Source: Oscillospiraceae bacterium
GTDB taxonomy: Bacteria; Bacillota; Clostridia; Oscillospirales; Ruminococcaceae
NCBI GenBank assembly: GCA_015066115.1
Contig: SVOZ01000009.1
Span: forward strand, 8,234-69,949
DNA length: 61,716 bases
Direction: 5' to 3'
The position numbers were made by a program, and so were the translations under genes. Every line of letters begins with the position of its first letter. Position 1 is the first letter of the stretch. Positions 1 to 8,715 of this stretch are shown in pieces. The notes beneath the pieces were generated by a model. That model was not told the DNA's origin and ran no database searches. It worked only from the letters and a program-made list of their open reading frames with translations.

Positions 1-246
1 ATGCAATGCTCATCCTATAAAGGATGAGCAGGTAAGAAGTAAGAGGTAAGAGTGAAGATGTAAGGTGTCGGCTTCGCCGACGGATTATAAAAATCTTATT
101 CGCATATCCCGTAAACTTCGATGATGCAATGCTCATCCTATAAAGGATGAGCAGGTAAGAAGTAAGAGGTAAGAGTGAAGATGTAAGGTGTCGGCTTCGC
201 CGACGGATTATAAAAATCTTATTCGCATATCCCGTAAACTTCGATG
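1..246. repeat. Two tandem 123-bp repeat units
   Basis: Positions 1-123 and 124-246 are essentially identical, and the similarity stops after 246. Each unit holds a perfect hairpin (GCTCATCC, loop TATAAA, GGATGAGC), a purine-rich GGTAAGAAGTAAGAGG tract, and a TTCG-loop hairpin (GTCGGC/GCCGAC). The tract belongs to the same sequence family as the tracts at 33.1, 46.7 and 47.3 kb, and the TTCG hairpin resembles one at 33088-33100. The array may continue upstream of the window. No gene is visible in 1-370. Confidence 0.9.
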
Positions 247-370
247 ATGCGATGTTTATTTCATAAATTTTAAATTATTTTCCAAACTATAACAATTTAT
301 TCACAAAATATGGCTATAATGACTATATAAATGTCATCATAATATATTTCAACTTTTTAGGAGGCAAAAA

Positions 371-3028
371 ATGCTTTCACTTACGCAAATTACAAAAATC
401 TACAAAAGCGGCGACGACACAGTTTACGCCCTTGACAATGTGTCTGTTGAGTTTCGCCAAAACGAGTTTGTTTCCATTCTCGGCCCATCAGGCGGCGGAA
501 AGACCACCTTACTTAACATTGTCGGCGGCCTTGACAGGTACACAAGCGGCGACCTTATTATAAACGGCAAGTCTACAAAACAGTTTACCTCAAAGGACTG
601 GGACACCTATCGCAATCACTCAATAGGCTTCATTTTCCAAAGCTACAATTTAATTCCTCACCAGACGGTTTTATCAAATGTTGAGCTGGCGCTTACCCTT
701 TCGGGCGTTTCAAAAAAAGAACGCCGTGAGCGCGCGATAGAGGCGCTTAAAAAGGTCGGTCTTGGCGACCAGATTAAGAAAAAACCTAATCAGATGTCGG
801 GCGGACAGATGCAGAGGGTTGCAATTGCGCGTGCACTTGTAAACGACCCCGAGATCCTGCTTGCCGACGAGCCGACAGGTGCGCTTGATTCGGCAACAAG
901 CCTGCAGATTATGGAGCTTTTAAAAGAGATTGCAAACGACAGGCTTGTTATTATGGTAACCCACAATCCTGAGCTTGCCGAAAAATACTCAACCAGAATA
1001 ATAAAGCTGCTTGACGGCAAGGTAACAGACGATTCTGATCCCTACGTTTCTTCCGATGAAGAGCCTAAAGCGGTTAAGGAGAAAAAATCTAAGGGCAAAA
1101 AGAAGCACACCTCAATGTCCTTTTTCACCGCCCTTTCCCTAAGCCTTAAAAATCTCCTTACCAAGAAGACCCGAACAATTTTAACAAGCTTTGCCGGAAG
1201 CATTGGAATTATCGGCATCTCGCTTATTCTCGCCCTTTCAACAGGAATAAACGCCTACATCGAAAAGGTTGAGGAAGACACGCTTTCCAGCTATCCTCTT
1301 TCCATCGAACAATCAACTATTGACCTTTCGGGAACAATTGTTGATATGATGGAGGATCAGGCAAACTTAGAGGAGCACGGCCTTGATAAGATCTATTCAA
1401 ACGACATTATGAGTTCTATGATGAAATCCACTATTTCATCTGCCTCTCAAAACAACCTTGCATCCTTTAAAGAGTTTCTCGACAGCGGAAAAACCAACAT
1501 CAAGGACTACACAAACGACATAAAATATCTTTACTCAACACCCCTCAACATCTACAAATCCGACATTGAGGACGGCATTTTAAAGGTTAGCCCCGACAAT
1601 GCTCTTGACTACATTGGAATGGGCACTTCCTCAATGGGAGCTTCCTCAATGGGTGCTTCCTCTATGAGTCCGATGCAAATGATGTCGGTGTGGAAAGAGC
1701 TTGTTGGAGATAACAAGCTGCTTTCAGAGCAGTATGACGTGCTTAAAGGAAGGCTGCCCAAAAAGTACAACGAGGTCGTTTTGATAGTTAACAAAAACAA
1801 CGAGGTCAGCGACTTTATGCTCTATTCGCTCGGAATTAAAGACCCCGAAGAGCTTAAAAATATGTTTAAGGAGTACAACGAAACAGGAACAGTAACTTTT
1901 GAGCCCAAGCGCACCGAATACACCTACGACGACCTGCTTTCGCTTTCCTACAAGCTTTTAGTTAACACCGATTACTTTGAAAAACAGGGTAATATCTGGG
2001 TTGATAAGAGCAAGGATGATGTTTATGTTGCTCAAAAGCTTGAAGACGCCGAGGAAATAAAGGTCGTTGGAATTTTAAGGCCCAATTCAGATGCCCTTTC
2101 CGACACCGAAAGCGGCTCTATCGGATATACCCACGCTCTTATGACGACCCTGCTTGACAAGGTAAATGACAGCGAGATAGTTAAAGCACAGCTTGCAGAC
2201 CCCGACACCGACGTTTTCACCGCTATGCCCTTCCCGAGCGACGAGGATATCACCTTTAAAAATATGCATGAACTTCAGGCATATTTAATGGCGCTTCCTC
2301 AGCAGCAGCAGATGGAGGCGGGTGCGGCGCTTTCCCAGATGCAGCAGGCAGGAATGAGCGAGTCGGCAATCCTTTCAGCCTTTGCTTCAAGCCTCAACAA
2401 CGCTCAGAGCGATGCCACCTACGATTCCAGACTTGCCGAAATGGGATACGCCGACCCCGAAAAGCCTTCAGGAATTGCCCTTTACTCAAAGGATTTCGAG
2501 GCAAAAGACTTTATTAAAGATATCATCAATGACTACAACGAGTCGGTAAAAGAAGAATCTGACCAGATAACCTACACCGACTACATCGGGCTTATGATGT
2601 CCTCAGTCACCACCATTATAAATGCCATAAGCTACATTCTTATTGCCTTTGTTGCAATCTCGCTTGTGGTTTCATCAATTATGATCGGTATCATCACCTA
2701 CATTTCGGTTTTAGAGCGCACCAAGGAAATCGGAATACTCAGAGCCATAGGCGCATCAAAGAAGGATATTTCCCGCGTCTTCAATGCCGAAACCCTTATT
2801 GTCGGCTTTGTTGCAGGAGCTTTAGGAATCGGACTTACCCTGCTTTTGATAATTCCCATAAACTTCATTTTGCAGAGTGTAACCGAAATTTCGGCGGCAG
2901 CAGAATTGCCGGCTATGGCAGGTGTTATCCTTGTTGCAATAAGTATGTTCCTGACATTTATTGCAGGCCTTATTCCTTCAAGAATAGCCGCAAAGAAAGA
3001 CCCCGTTGTTGCCCTTAGAACCGAATAA
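371..3028 (+). CDS. MacB-like ABC transporter, ATPase fused to FtsX-type permease
   Basis: An 885-residue fusion. The N-terminal ATPase has Walker A GPSGGGKTT (38-46), Q-loop Gln90, signature MSGGQ (142-146) and Walker B ILLADE (162-167). A charged linker leads to a first membrane helix near 270-290, then a large extracytoplasmic domain of roughly 430 residues, then three C-terminal helices: the MacB/FtsX arrangement. Such proteins work as dimers and move peptides or lipids by a mechanotransmission mechanism; the substrate here is unknown. A short Ser-Ser-Met-Gly-Ala repeat lies in the extracytoplasmic domain (bases about 1617-1670). AGGAGG seven bases upstream fixes the start. It is monocistronic and ends before a repeat region. 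Confidence 0.9.
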   Translation: MLSLTQITKIYKSGDDTVYALDNVSVEFRQNEFVSILGPSGGGKTTLLNIVGGLDRYTSGDLIINGKSTKQFTSKDWDTYRNHSIGFIFQSYNLIPHQTVLSNVELALTLSGVSKKERRERAIEALKKVGLGDQIKKKPNQMSGGQMQRVAIARALVNDPEILLADEPTGALDSATSLQIMELLKEIANDRLVIMVTHNPELAEKYSTRIIKLLDGKVTDDSDPYVSSDEEPKAVKEKKSKGKKKHTSMSFFTALSLSLKNLLTKKTRTILTSFAGSIGIIGISLILALSTGINAYIEKVEEDTLSSYPLSIEQSTIDLSGTIVDMMEDQANLEEHGLDKIYSNDIMSSMMKSTISSASQNNLASFKEFLDSGKTNIKDYTNDIKYLYSTPLNIYKSDIEDGILKVSPDNALDYIGMGTSSMGASSMGASSMSPMQMMSVWKELVGDNKLLSEQYDVLKGRLPKKYNEVVLIVNKNNEVSDFMLYSLGIKDPEELKNMFKEYNETGTVTFEPKRTEYTYDDLLSLSYKLLVNTDYFEKQGNIWVDKSKDDVYVAQKLEDAEEIKVVGILRPNSDALSDTESGSIGYTHALMTTLLDKVNDSEIVKAQLADPDTDVFTAMPFPSDEDITFKNMHELQAYLMALPQQQQMEAGAALSQMQQAGMSESAILSAFASSLNNAQSDATYDSRLAEMGYADPEKPSGIALYSKDFEAKDFIKDIINDYNESVKEESDQITYTDYIGLMMSSVTTIINAISYILIAFVAISLVVSSIMIGIITYISVLERTKEIGILRAIGASKKDISRVFNAETLIVGFVAGALGIGLTLLLIIPINFILQSVTEISAAAELPAMAGVILVAISMFLTFIAGLIPSRIAAKKDPVVALRTE

Positions 3029-3078
3029 TTAAAGCAAATAACTTTAGGCTTCTTCCCATAAAGAAGTTTACAGATTTC

Positions 3079-3272
3079 GGCAGAGATATTGTTTTCTCTG
3101 CCGATTTGTGTTATAATGACACCAACAAAAGCCTCCCTCCGAGAGGGAGGTGGCACGCGTAGCGTGACGGAAGGAGCCTGCGTGATTTTGAGGTCAGACT
3201 AACTTCATTGTAACGCACTCTCCCTCAGTCGCCTTTGGCGACAGCTCCCTCCCGGAGGGAGCCTTTGATAGG
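3079..3272. repeat. Dispersed palindromic repeat with internal promoter, copy 1
   Basis: Shares near-identical sequence with 6207-6391. In order: a hairpin CGGCAGAGA/TCTCTGCCG, a promoter TTGTTT (3089-3094), 17 bp, TATAAT (3112-3117) with an extended TG, then hairpins CCTCCCTC/GAGGGAGG, CACGC/GCGTG, GTCGCC/GGCGAC and GCTCCCTCC/GGAGGGAGC. It fills most of the gene-free stretch 3029-3378. No open reading frame of note lies inside it. It may be a mobile palindromic element or a structured RNA gene. Confidence 0.85.
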
Positions 3273-3307
3273 ATTTAGAGCTCTAATTTATGGCCAACTA
3301 TAAAATT

Positions 3308-3339
3308 AACCCCGACAGACTTTAAAATCTGTCGGGGTT
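3308..3339. terminator. Hairpin terminator between convergent genes
   Basis: AACCCCGACAGA pairs perfectly with TCTGTCGGGGTT around an AT-rich loop, between the convergent genes ending at 3028 and 3379. The same stem recurs at 7296-7328 between another convergent pair. Confidence 0.8.
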
Positions 3340-3378
3340 ATTTCATCCTTGTGAAAACTGGCCTTTTACCGTCCTTTT

Positions 3379-4062
3379 TTATTCTTTAAGTTTCTGTTGT
3401 TCCTTCAAAAGCCTTGTCGCTGTTATTGCTGCAAGCACACAGCAAAGGGTAGAATAAATATCGTAAATTACATAGCAAAGCATTTCGGAATTCCCCTGTA
3501 AAAACAGCATAAAATGCAATACGGTGCTAAGAGCACAAGTAACAATATTAAGAAATGCATACTCTGAATACGAAAGCAGCATTAAAATGCTTACAAGTAT
3601 CGCAAGAACAGTGACAATGCTATCAAGTATAGTGTTTGATGAGCCGAGCGTATTGAGCACAAATACCGCGCCTGTGCAAATAATCGCACACCCCAGTGCC
3701 ACTAAAACCCTCGCCCTATTACTCATTTTCCTTAAAATCGTAGAATTTCCGTAAGGCCTTTTGTTCCACCTTATAAATGTCATAAGCTGAATGGGACAGC
3801 TTACTAAAAAGCACTGCATTGCACTTGCAAAAACCTTATAAATTACAAGGTTTAATACTCCGTAATATATACTGTTTATACTACCTAATATAAAGGCAAA
3901 TCTGTTTACCTTGGCTTGCATAAACATTATAATTATCGAAATATAAAGCGGAAGCACGAGGAAAAAGTTTTGCTTGTTTATTATGGTAATCACAGTCATG
4001 GCTACAGCCACAAGCACCACCAGGAAAACAAGGGGCTGTATTTTTTTCTTTGTCTTTTGCAT
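3379..4062 (-). CDS. PnuC-like nicotinamide mononucleotide/vitamin transporter
   Basis: A 227-residue integral membrane protein with about seven hydrophobic segments. The pattern in which a helix ends in PIQLMTFIRWNKRPYG, followed by a polar loop and then LDSIVTVLAILVSILM, matches PnuC-family facilitators, which import nicotinamide riboside or related vitamins and depend on cytoplasmic phosphorylation. The start codon is one base past the stop of the heparinase-like gene, so the two are surely co-transcribed, an odd partnership. No kinase gene for a PnuC substrate is adjacent. The family call rests on motif resemblance; the substrate is not established. Confidence 0.6.
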   Translation of the reverse strand: MQKTKKKIQPLVFLVVLVAVAMTVITIINKQNFFLVLPLYISIIIMFMQAKVNRFAFILGSINSIYYGVLNLVIYKVFASAMQCFLVSCPIQLMTFIRWNKRPYGNSTILRKMSNRARVLVALGCAIICTGAVFVLNTLGSSNTILDSIVTVLAILVSILMLLSYSEYAFLNIVTCALSTVLHFMLFLQGNSEMLCYVIYDIYSTLCCVLAAITATRLLKEQQKLKE

Positions 4063-4063
4063 C

Positions 4064-5884
4064 TTATTTTATCTCCCAAAGAGTGAATGTGATTTCCTTT
4101 TCTTTTCCTGCCTTAGCAGAGAAGATAATTCTGTTCATATGGTCGCTGTTCCAATATTTTGTAAGCTGTGCTTCACCGTCAAAACTAATGTAATCTTTTG
4201 TAAATGCACCTTCACAATCTGCAGTAAGAACGAACTTACCGTCGATTACAGCGCTATCTCCCTTGATTTCAACCTCAAGATTTGTGATAAAGTGCTCATC
4301 AATTGTGTTTGCATCCTTTTCAAATACAAACCTATCGCAAATCTTTACGCCCTTATCAAAGGAGATTTCTCTGTCAAGCGAAACAAGACCTGCCGCTCTG
4401 TCGTAAGCCGAGGCAAAGGAGATATTCGCCTTCTTTTTTTCAAGCTTAAAGCTATCGGCCTTGTAAATATCTCCGTGAACCTGTGAGTAGCCGTTAACCT
4501 TAGGAAGATTGTGCCAGTCGGACTGATTTGTCCAGATGGTGTATCTCTCATCGGTAAAGTGTTTCTTTGTGTATCTTGAGCAGGAAGGGTCAAGAAGCAC
4601 GGGAGCATTGTTAAAACATGCTATAAATGAGCCAATGTCGTTATGGCTATGTGCCGGCTTGTTGCTGCCGCCCTTTGTGGCATAGTACCAGTCGTTCTCT
4701 CTTGCCGCGCCCGTTTGAAGGCTGTCAAGGCAAAAACTATCCTCAGGGATAAACCTATCCGCAGTATCAATCTGCTCACTATAAATGATTTCATTAAGAA
4801 CTCTCTTAAGGTCACAATCATACTTTCTCGTATCGTCTGGCTTAAGCTCTTCGCTATATGCAAGTTTCTTTCTCTCTTTTGCAAAAGCCATAAGAGTTTC
4901 ATTATTCGTTCTGAGTCCAAACTGATAAAGAATTGCAAGTTCCTCGTTTTCTCTCTTGGGGCCGCAATCGGCAAAGTTTATGTAATAATTATCGCCAATG
5001 TACGACCTGTAAATAAATTTGCCGATATTCTTTATTTTCTCATCATTTAAGAAGTTGATCTTTCCGCCACTTGCCGCTCTGATTTGGTCGCAAAATTCAA
5101 ATAGACCGCCGCCCGACATAAACCAGTAGCTTGTACCCTCATCGCAGCCGCCATCTTCGGGATATGCATCATAGATGCTCTGAATTTCGTAAATCATTTT
5201 CTGCATAGCATCTTTGAGCACGGGGCGTCTGTTTTCTGTCATTAAGAAAACGGTAATCACATGAGAAAGGATCCAGGGGTTCCAGTTATTTACCCCGTAA
5301 TAATAACCCATCCAGGTGTGGTCCATTCTTCTTAAATACTGATTCTTTATTCTCTTTTCAAGTTCATTTTCAATTCTTGTTAAAATTTCGGGGCAATATG
5401 CGTAGATCTCATCATATAAAAGGTTGTAAATAACCGCGATGGTACAAGCAGTTTGTGAACTATGCAGATCAAGATAAGGGTCATCAACATTGGGAATGTT
5501 CTCATAGGCTCTGTGGCGCATAGGAAGTCTGTGTGCAGAGGCTCCCCAATAGGTCTCTTCACAAATTGCAAGAAGTCCGTTAACTAAATCGGGGATAAAT
5601 CTTCCCTTGTGTTCTAAAATCTCGCCGATTGCAAGCTCGCAAAGAGCTACTCTTCTTTTATAATGCTTTTCTTCAAATTTACTTCTGTCGCCTGTTTTAT
5701 GAAATGCCATAAAATCACTGGCAGTCATAACAGGCCAGTCACAGCCCATACGGCTTTCGGCATAGATTATTCTGTTTTTGCTATAAAATTTATCCCAAAA
5801 CTCTCTGTCCTTTGCCTTCTTAAAAAGCGGTGTTGAGAAATCAAAATTGTTAAGGTCGTTTTCACTAAGCCATTTTCTAAACAT
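4064..5884 (-). CDS. Heparinase II/III-like family protein
   Basis: 606 residues. The N-terminal half is an all-alpha toroid typical of alginate/heparin lyases, with NNWNPWILSH and a GCDEGTSYW segment. The C-terminal half begins at the family signature KGGSNKPAHSHNDIGSF and continues as beta-sandwich. Relatives cleave uronic-acid-containing glycosaminoglycans or alginate by beta-elimination. There is no signal peptide, so it should act in the cytoplasm on imported oligosaccharides. It is first in a two-gene unit with the PnuC-like gene. AAGGAG upstream of the ATG supports the start. Polysaccharide specificity cannot be read from sequence. Confidence 0.85.
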   Translation of the reverse strand: MFRKWLSENDLNNFDFSTPLFKKAKDREFWDKFYSKNRIIYAESRMGCDWPVMTASDFMAFHKTGDRSKFEEKHYKRRVALCELAIGEILEHKGRFIPDLVNGLLAICEETYWGASAHRLPMRHRAYENIPNVDDPYLDLHSSQTACTIAVIYNLLYDEIYAYCPEILTRIENELEKRIKNQYLRRMDHTWMGYYYGVNNWNPWILSHVITVFLMTENRRPVLKDAMQKMIYEIQSIYDAYPEDGGCDEGTSYWFMSGGGLFEFCDQIRAASGGKINFLNDEKIKNIGKFIYRSYIGDNYYINFADCGPKRENEELAILYQFGLRTNNETLMAFAKERKKLAYSEELKPDDTRKYDCDLKRVLNEIIYSEQIDTADRFIPEDSFCLDSLQTGAARENDWYYATKGGSNKPAHSHNDIGSFIACFNNAPVLLDPSCSRYTKKHFTDERYTIWTNQSDWHNLPKVNGYSQVHGDIYKADSFKLEKKKANISFASAYDRAAGLVSLDREISFDKGVKICDRFVFEKDANTIDEHFITNLEVEIKGDSAVIDGKFVLTADCEGAFTKDYISFDGEAQLTKYWNSDHMNRIIFSAKAGKEKEITFTLWEIK

Positions 5885-5960
5885 AACAAAACACTCCTTA
5901 CCTATTGTTTCAACTATCCAAAATCATTATAATACTATAATATCTCAAAATCTATAGCTT

Positions 5961-6130
5961 TTATATAATTTTATTTGCATTTTTATAAAAGAATATTGCT
6001 AATAGTTTTAATATTGTGGTATTATTTTTAAAATTTGCTGCATCAAGAAGTTTTCTTTCCATTTCATAAATAAAAAATCCGAGCTTTAGACTTGTTGTCA
6101 TAAAGATGTTTGTTATCTGCGTCATAGGAG
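5961..6130 (-). pseudogene. C-terminal gene remnant, family unknown
   Basis: An open frame of about 55 codons ends with TAA at 5961-5963 and reads like a helical protein tail (MTQITNIF, YEMERKLLDAANF). No ribosome binding site or plausible start is present. The frame runs into the inverted repeat at 6128-6196 and stops at a TAG within it. I read this as a gene truncated by the repeat. It is too short to assign, and could be chance. Confidence 0.3.
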
Positions 6131-6196
6131 AGAGGTCTCCCCTCCCGTAAATATAGGTTTGAACGGTAAAACGGGAGGCGAAACGCCTCCTCTACA
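6128..6196. repeat. Short inverted repeat with GGAGGCGAAACGCCTCC hairpin
   Basis: CCTCCCGT (6141-6148) is complementary to ACGGGAGG (6171-6178), and GGAGGCG-AAA-CGCCTCC forms a second, overlapping hairpin. The two foldings compete for the same GGAGG. It resembles dispersed palindromic repeats of gut Clostridia. It lies in the gene-free stretch 5885-6510 together with the repeat at 6207-6391. Confidence 0.6.
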
Positions 6197-6206
6197 AGCT
6201 AATTTT

Positions 6207-6391
6207 GGTAGAGATATTGTTTTATCTGCCGATTTGTGTTATAATGAAACTAACAAAAAGCCTCCCTCCGAGAGGGAGGTGGCACGCGTAGCGTGACGGA
6301 AGGAGCCTGCGTGACTTTGAGTTTATATTGACTTTATTGTAACACACTCTCCCTCAGTCGCCTTTGGCGACAGCTCCCTCCCGGAGGGAGC
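6207..6391. repeat. Dispersed palindromic repeat with internal promoter, copy 2
   Basis: Second copy of the 3079-3272 element. The promoter is conserved (TTGTTT 6217-6222, 17 bp, TATAAT 6240-6245) and so are the four hairpins. The bases between the second and third hairpins are the most diverged (6317-6340). The promoter points toward the gene at 6511, which has no other obvious promoter. Confidence 0.85.
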
Positions 6392-6510
6392 ATATTATTT
6401 CGCTCGTGCATCTTTAAAGGTATAGACTTTACCCGAAGCCCTTGTAATACAAAGGCAAAACTTGCAATAAATCAGAACGATAAATAAGAATTTTCATAGG
6501 GGTGAGTTGG

Positions 6511-7263
6511 ATGTTTGTTAGAGTTTTTGATAAAGATGAAAACATATATTATAAATCAATCGTATATGCAACAGTTGGAATTGGTTGGTTTTTGCAATAC
6601 ATTGTTTTGAATCCTAATTCAAAGACGTTTGAGCTTGTTGACTATTTGGATAAGGGTGTTTCACCCGCGAAACCACTTGTAGAGATAATCCAATCTGACC
6701 ATTCAGAATTTGTTGTCAAAAAGGGTGCCCAGATTCTTAAATACAAGCATTTTTGTAAAACAAATGGGCTAAATCATGTAGATGTTAAACAAATGAACGG
6801 TTACCCTGATGTTCTTGAAAATTATGCTTTTCTTGCGGATATCCTTATCAACCACTCCGTTGCTATTGATGCCTATAAAATATCTATCAGAGAGCTTGCC
6901 GATACAACAGAATGGAACTATATCTTAACTCAAACGGATGCCGATGATTTTATGAAGAGTTTTATTGGCTTTCATGACAGTACACTTGAAAAAATCAATT
7001 ACTCCGAAATCAATGGTCCTGCCACGGCAAATGCAATTTTTGATAATAGTGGATGGTTTGGCGTTGTTGAGTTGTGCTTTGAAGGTATTCAGATATTGAA
7101 AATTATGCCCGCAACAGAAAACTACTCCAGAGAATTTTACGAGGCATCGTTAATTGTTGAAAATGAAAGTGTATTTTGGGCAGATTCTTATATGGAAAAG
7201 CCTAACGATTTGCATGAAGGCAATATAATTAAGGCATTAAATCTAAAATGGAGAAAACTTTGA
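6511..7263 (+). CDS. Hypothetical protein
   Basis: A 250-residue soluble protein with no signal peptide or membrane segment and no family I recognise. It appears to have two parts: an N-terminal alpha/beta region and a C-terminal beta-rich region around FIGFHDSTLEK and WFGVVELCFEG. The latter look resembles small Firmicutes proteins sometimes found as immunity proteins, but that is only an impression. ATG at 6511 is preferred over GTG at 6502 because AGGGG ends eight bases before the ATG. It is isolated between a palindromic repeat and a terminator, and its composition is AT-richer than its neighbours, which suggests acquisition. Confidence 0.7.
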   Translation: MFVRVFDKDENIYYKSIVYATVGIGWFLQYIVLNPNSKTFELVDYLDKGVSPAKPLVEIIQSDHSEFVVKKGAQILKYKHFCKTNGLNHVDVKQMNGYPDVLENYAFLADILINHSVAIDAYKISIRELADTTEWNYILTQTDADDFMKSFIGFHDSTLEKINYSEINGPATANAIFDNSGWFGVVELCFEGIQILKIMPATENYSREFYEASLIVENESVFWADSYMEKPNDLHEGNIIKALNLKWRKL

Positions 7264-7295
7264 TTATACAAGGTCAAATTTGTTGAGTTTACAAA

Positions 7296-7328
7296 AACCC
7301 CGACAGACTTTAAAAATCTGTCGGGGTT
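7296..7328. terminator. Hairpin terminator between convergent genes
   Basis: The same AACCCCGACAGA/TCTGTCGGGGTT stem as at 3308-3339, again between convergent genes (6511-7263 and 7408-7899). The repeated stem suggests a copied terminator module. Confidence 0.8.
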
Positions 7329-7407
7329 AACTCTTTATATACTGCAAAGCAAATTGTCGTCCGCAAGTAAACTTCCTTATGAGAACCAGCATTTAAGCTC
7401 GGATTTT

Positions 7408-7899
7408 TTATAATAGCTTTGAAAGCTTTAGCGCATTTTCGGAAAGACTTAAATTTTCACCTTCAAAAACAACATCTGCGTATTGTTCATAGAACTTAAG
7501 CCTCTCAAAATAAACATCTTTAAGGGTTTGTCCCTCTTTCATCAAAACACCACGTGTTTCAAGGTTGTTTACCCTTTTTTCAATTTCACAAAGCGGCAGC
7601 TTTATGTAAACTACCCTGCCGAGCTTTTTAAGGTTTTCCATTCCCTCACTGCACAAAACTGCGCTTCCGCCCGTTGCAATAACTGTTTTCTCGGCGGAAA
7701 GAGAAGAGAGAACCTCATTTTCAAGGCTTGAAAAAGCCTCATTTCCCTCATCTCGCAAAATTTCAAAAAGGCGGCGGTTTGTCTTTTCTTGAATTAAAAG
7801 GTCTGTATCTATAAATCGGTAGCCTAAAATTTTAGCAAGCAGAACGCCGACGGTGCTTTTGCCGCAGCCCGGCATTCCGATTAAAATAATATTGTCCAT
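7408..7899 (-). CDS. Shikimate kinase-like P-loop kinase
   Basis: 163 residues, the usual size for shikimate kinase. It has Walker A GMPGCGKST (8-16), the FIDTD acid pair, a lid region TRGVLMKEG and the ERLKFYEQYAD motif. Two substrate motifs differ from AroK: the GExxFR motif reads GNEAFSS, losing the shikimate-binding Arg, and the GGG loop reads GGS. Clostridial proteins of this sort are commonly labelled shikimate kinase, but the real substrate is open. I start it at ATG 7899, preceded by GAGG, one base after the stop of the upstream phosphodiesterase gene, rather than at the longer overlapping frame. No other shikimate-pathway gene is nearby. Confidence 0.75.
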   Translation of the reverse strand: MDNIILIGMPGCGKSTVGVLLAKILGYRFIDTDLLIQEKTNRRLFEILRDEGNEAFSSLENEVLSSLSAEKTVIATGGSAVLCSEGMENLKKLGRVVYIKLPLCEIEKRVNNLETRGVLMKEGQTLKDVYFERLKFYEQYADVVFEGENLSLSENALKLSKLL

Positions 7900-7900
7900 T

Positions 7901-8713
7901 TTATTTTTCCTCGGGAATAAAGCTTTCAAAAATATAGGTGTGCATTTTGTCCTTTGCCGCATTTACTTCCCCTTCATTTTGAAAGGTCCAGCCTGCGCTG
8001 TGAGCGCCTAAAAAGGCACAAAGGCATCTGAAAAAGTTGTTTTTGTTTTTATGCTCGTATGCCACAAAATCGGGACGGGCCAAGAAATTAAACAAAAGGG
8101 CCGAGAGAAGTTTCATATAAAACTGCTTTTCCTCAAAATGTCCCGACGAAAGCTGGCCGCGCATAATATCCTTGCGGTGACGCCTGTACCAATAGGGCAC
8201 AAAGGGATAAAAGGACTGAATAAAATACTTGCCTTTATAGCCCTTTAAAATCTCGTTTGCGGCGTTGCAAAGTCGCCTGCAGGTTTTAGGGCTTTTGGTT
8301 TTAAACTCAATTAAAAGCGGCACAGAGCCGTCAACTAAATCAAGGCACTCTTTAAGGGTAGGAATGCTGTGCTCGGTGCCCAAAAGGCGCAGTTTTTTAA
8401 TTTCTTTTAGGGTTAGATCCTCAGCTCGCCTTGTATCGCCGCCGCACATTCTCTCAAAGGTGTCATCGTGGAAAATAACCACCTCATTATCGGCGGTGAT
8501 ATGAATATCGGTTTCAATTGCAATGCCCTTTTCTACAGCCTTGGAAAAAGCCAAAAGGGAGTTTTCGGGCACCCTTTCATCGCCCGAATGAAGTCCCCTA
8601 TGGGCGATATAAATTCCTCGCATTATTTCACGGTCGGGATGTCTGCGAATGGCGGGGAAGATCATAAAAAGAAACAAAGCAACAAGAGCAATTAAAATAT
8701 ATACAAAAATCAT
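7901..8713 (-). CDS. Glycerophosphodiester phosphodiesterase family protein
   Basis: 270 residues with one N-terminal membrane helix (about 1-20) followed by a GDPD TIM barrel. Signature residues are visible: the first catalytic His and Arg in IAHRGLHS, PENSLLAF, the metal-binding ETD, and the second His in VVIFHDDT. The family hydrolyses glycerophosphodiesters such as deacylated phospholipids to glycerol-3-phosphate and an alcohol. The anchor suggests membrane attachment with the catalytic domain on one face. It sits in a leftward run with the MFS gene upstream (2-bp gap) and the kinase downstream (1-bp gap), so translation is probably coupled. Confidence 0.88.
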   Translation of the reverse strand: MIFVYILIALVALFLFMIFPAIRRHPDREIMRGIYIAHRGLHSGDERVPENSLLAFSKAVEKGIAIETDIHITADNEVVIFHDDTFERMCGGDTRRAEDLTLKEIKKLRLLGTEHSIPTLKECLDLVDGSVPLLIEFKTKSPKTCRRLCNAANEILKGYKGKYFIQSFYPFVPYWYRRHRKDIMRGQLSSGHFEEKQFYMKLLSALLFNFLARPDFVAYEHKNKNNFFRCLCAFLGAHSAGWTFQNEGEVNAAKDKMHTYIFESFIPEEK

Positions 8714-8715
8714 TT

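Noticed and set aside
1..246. CRISPR-like array at the window start
   Set aside because: Only two units of 123 bp, identical throughout, with no variable spacers and no cas genes.
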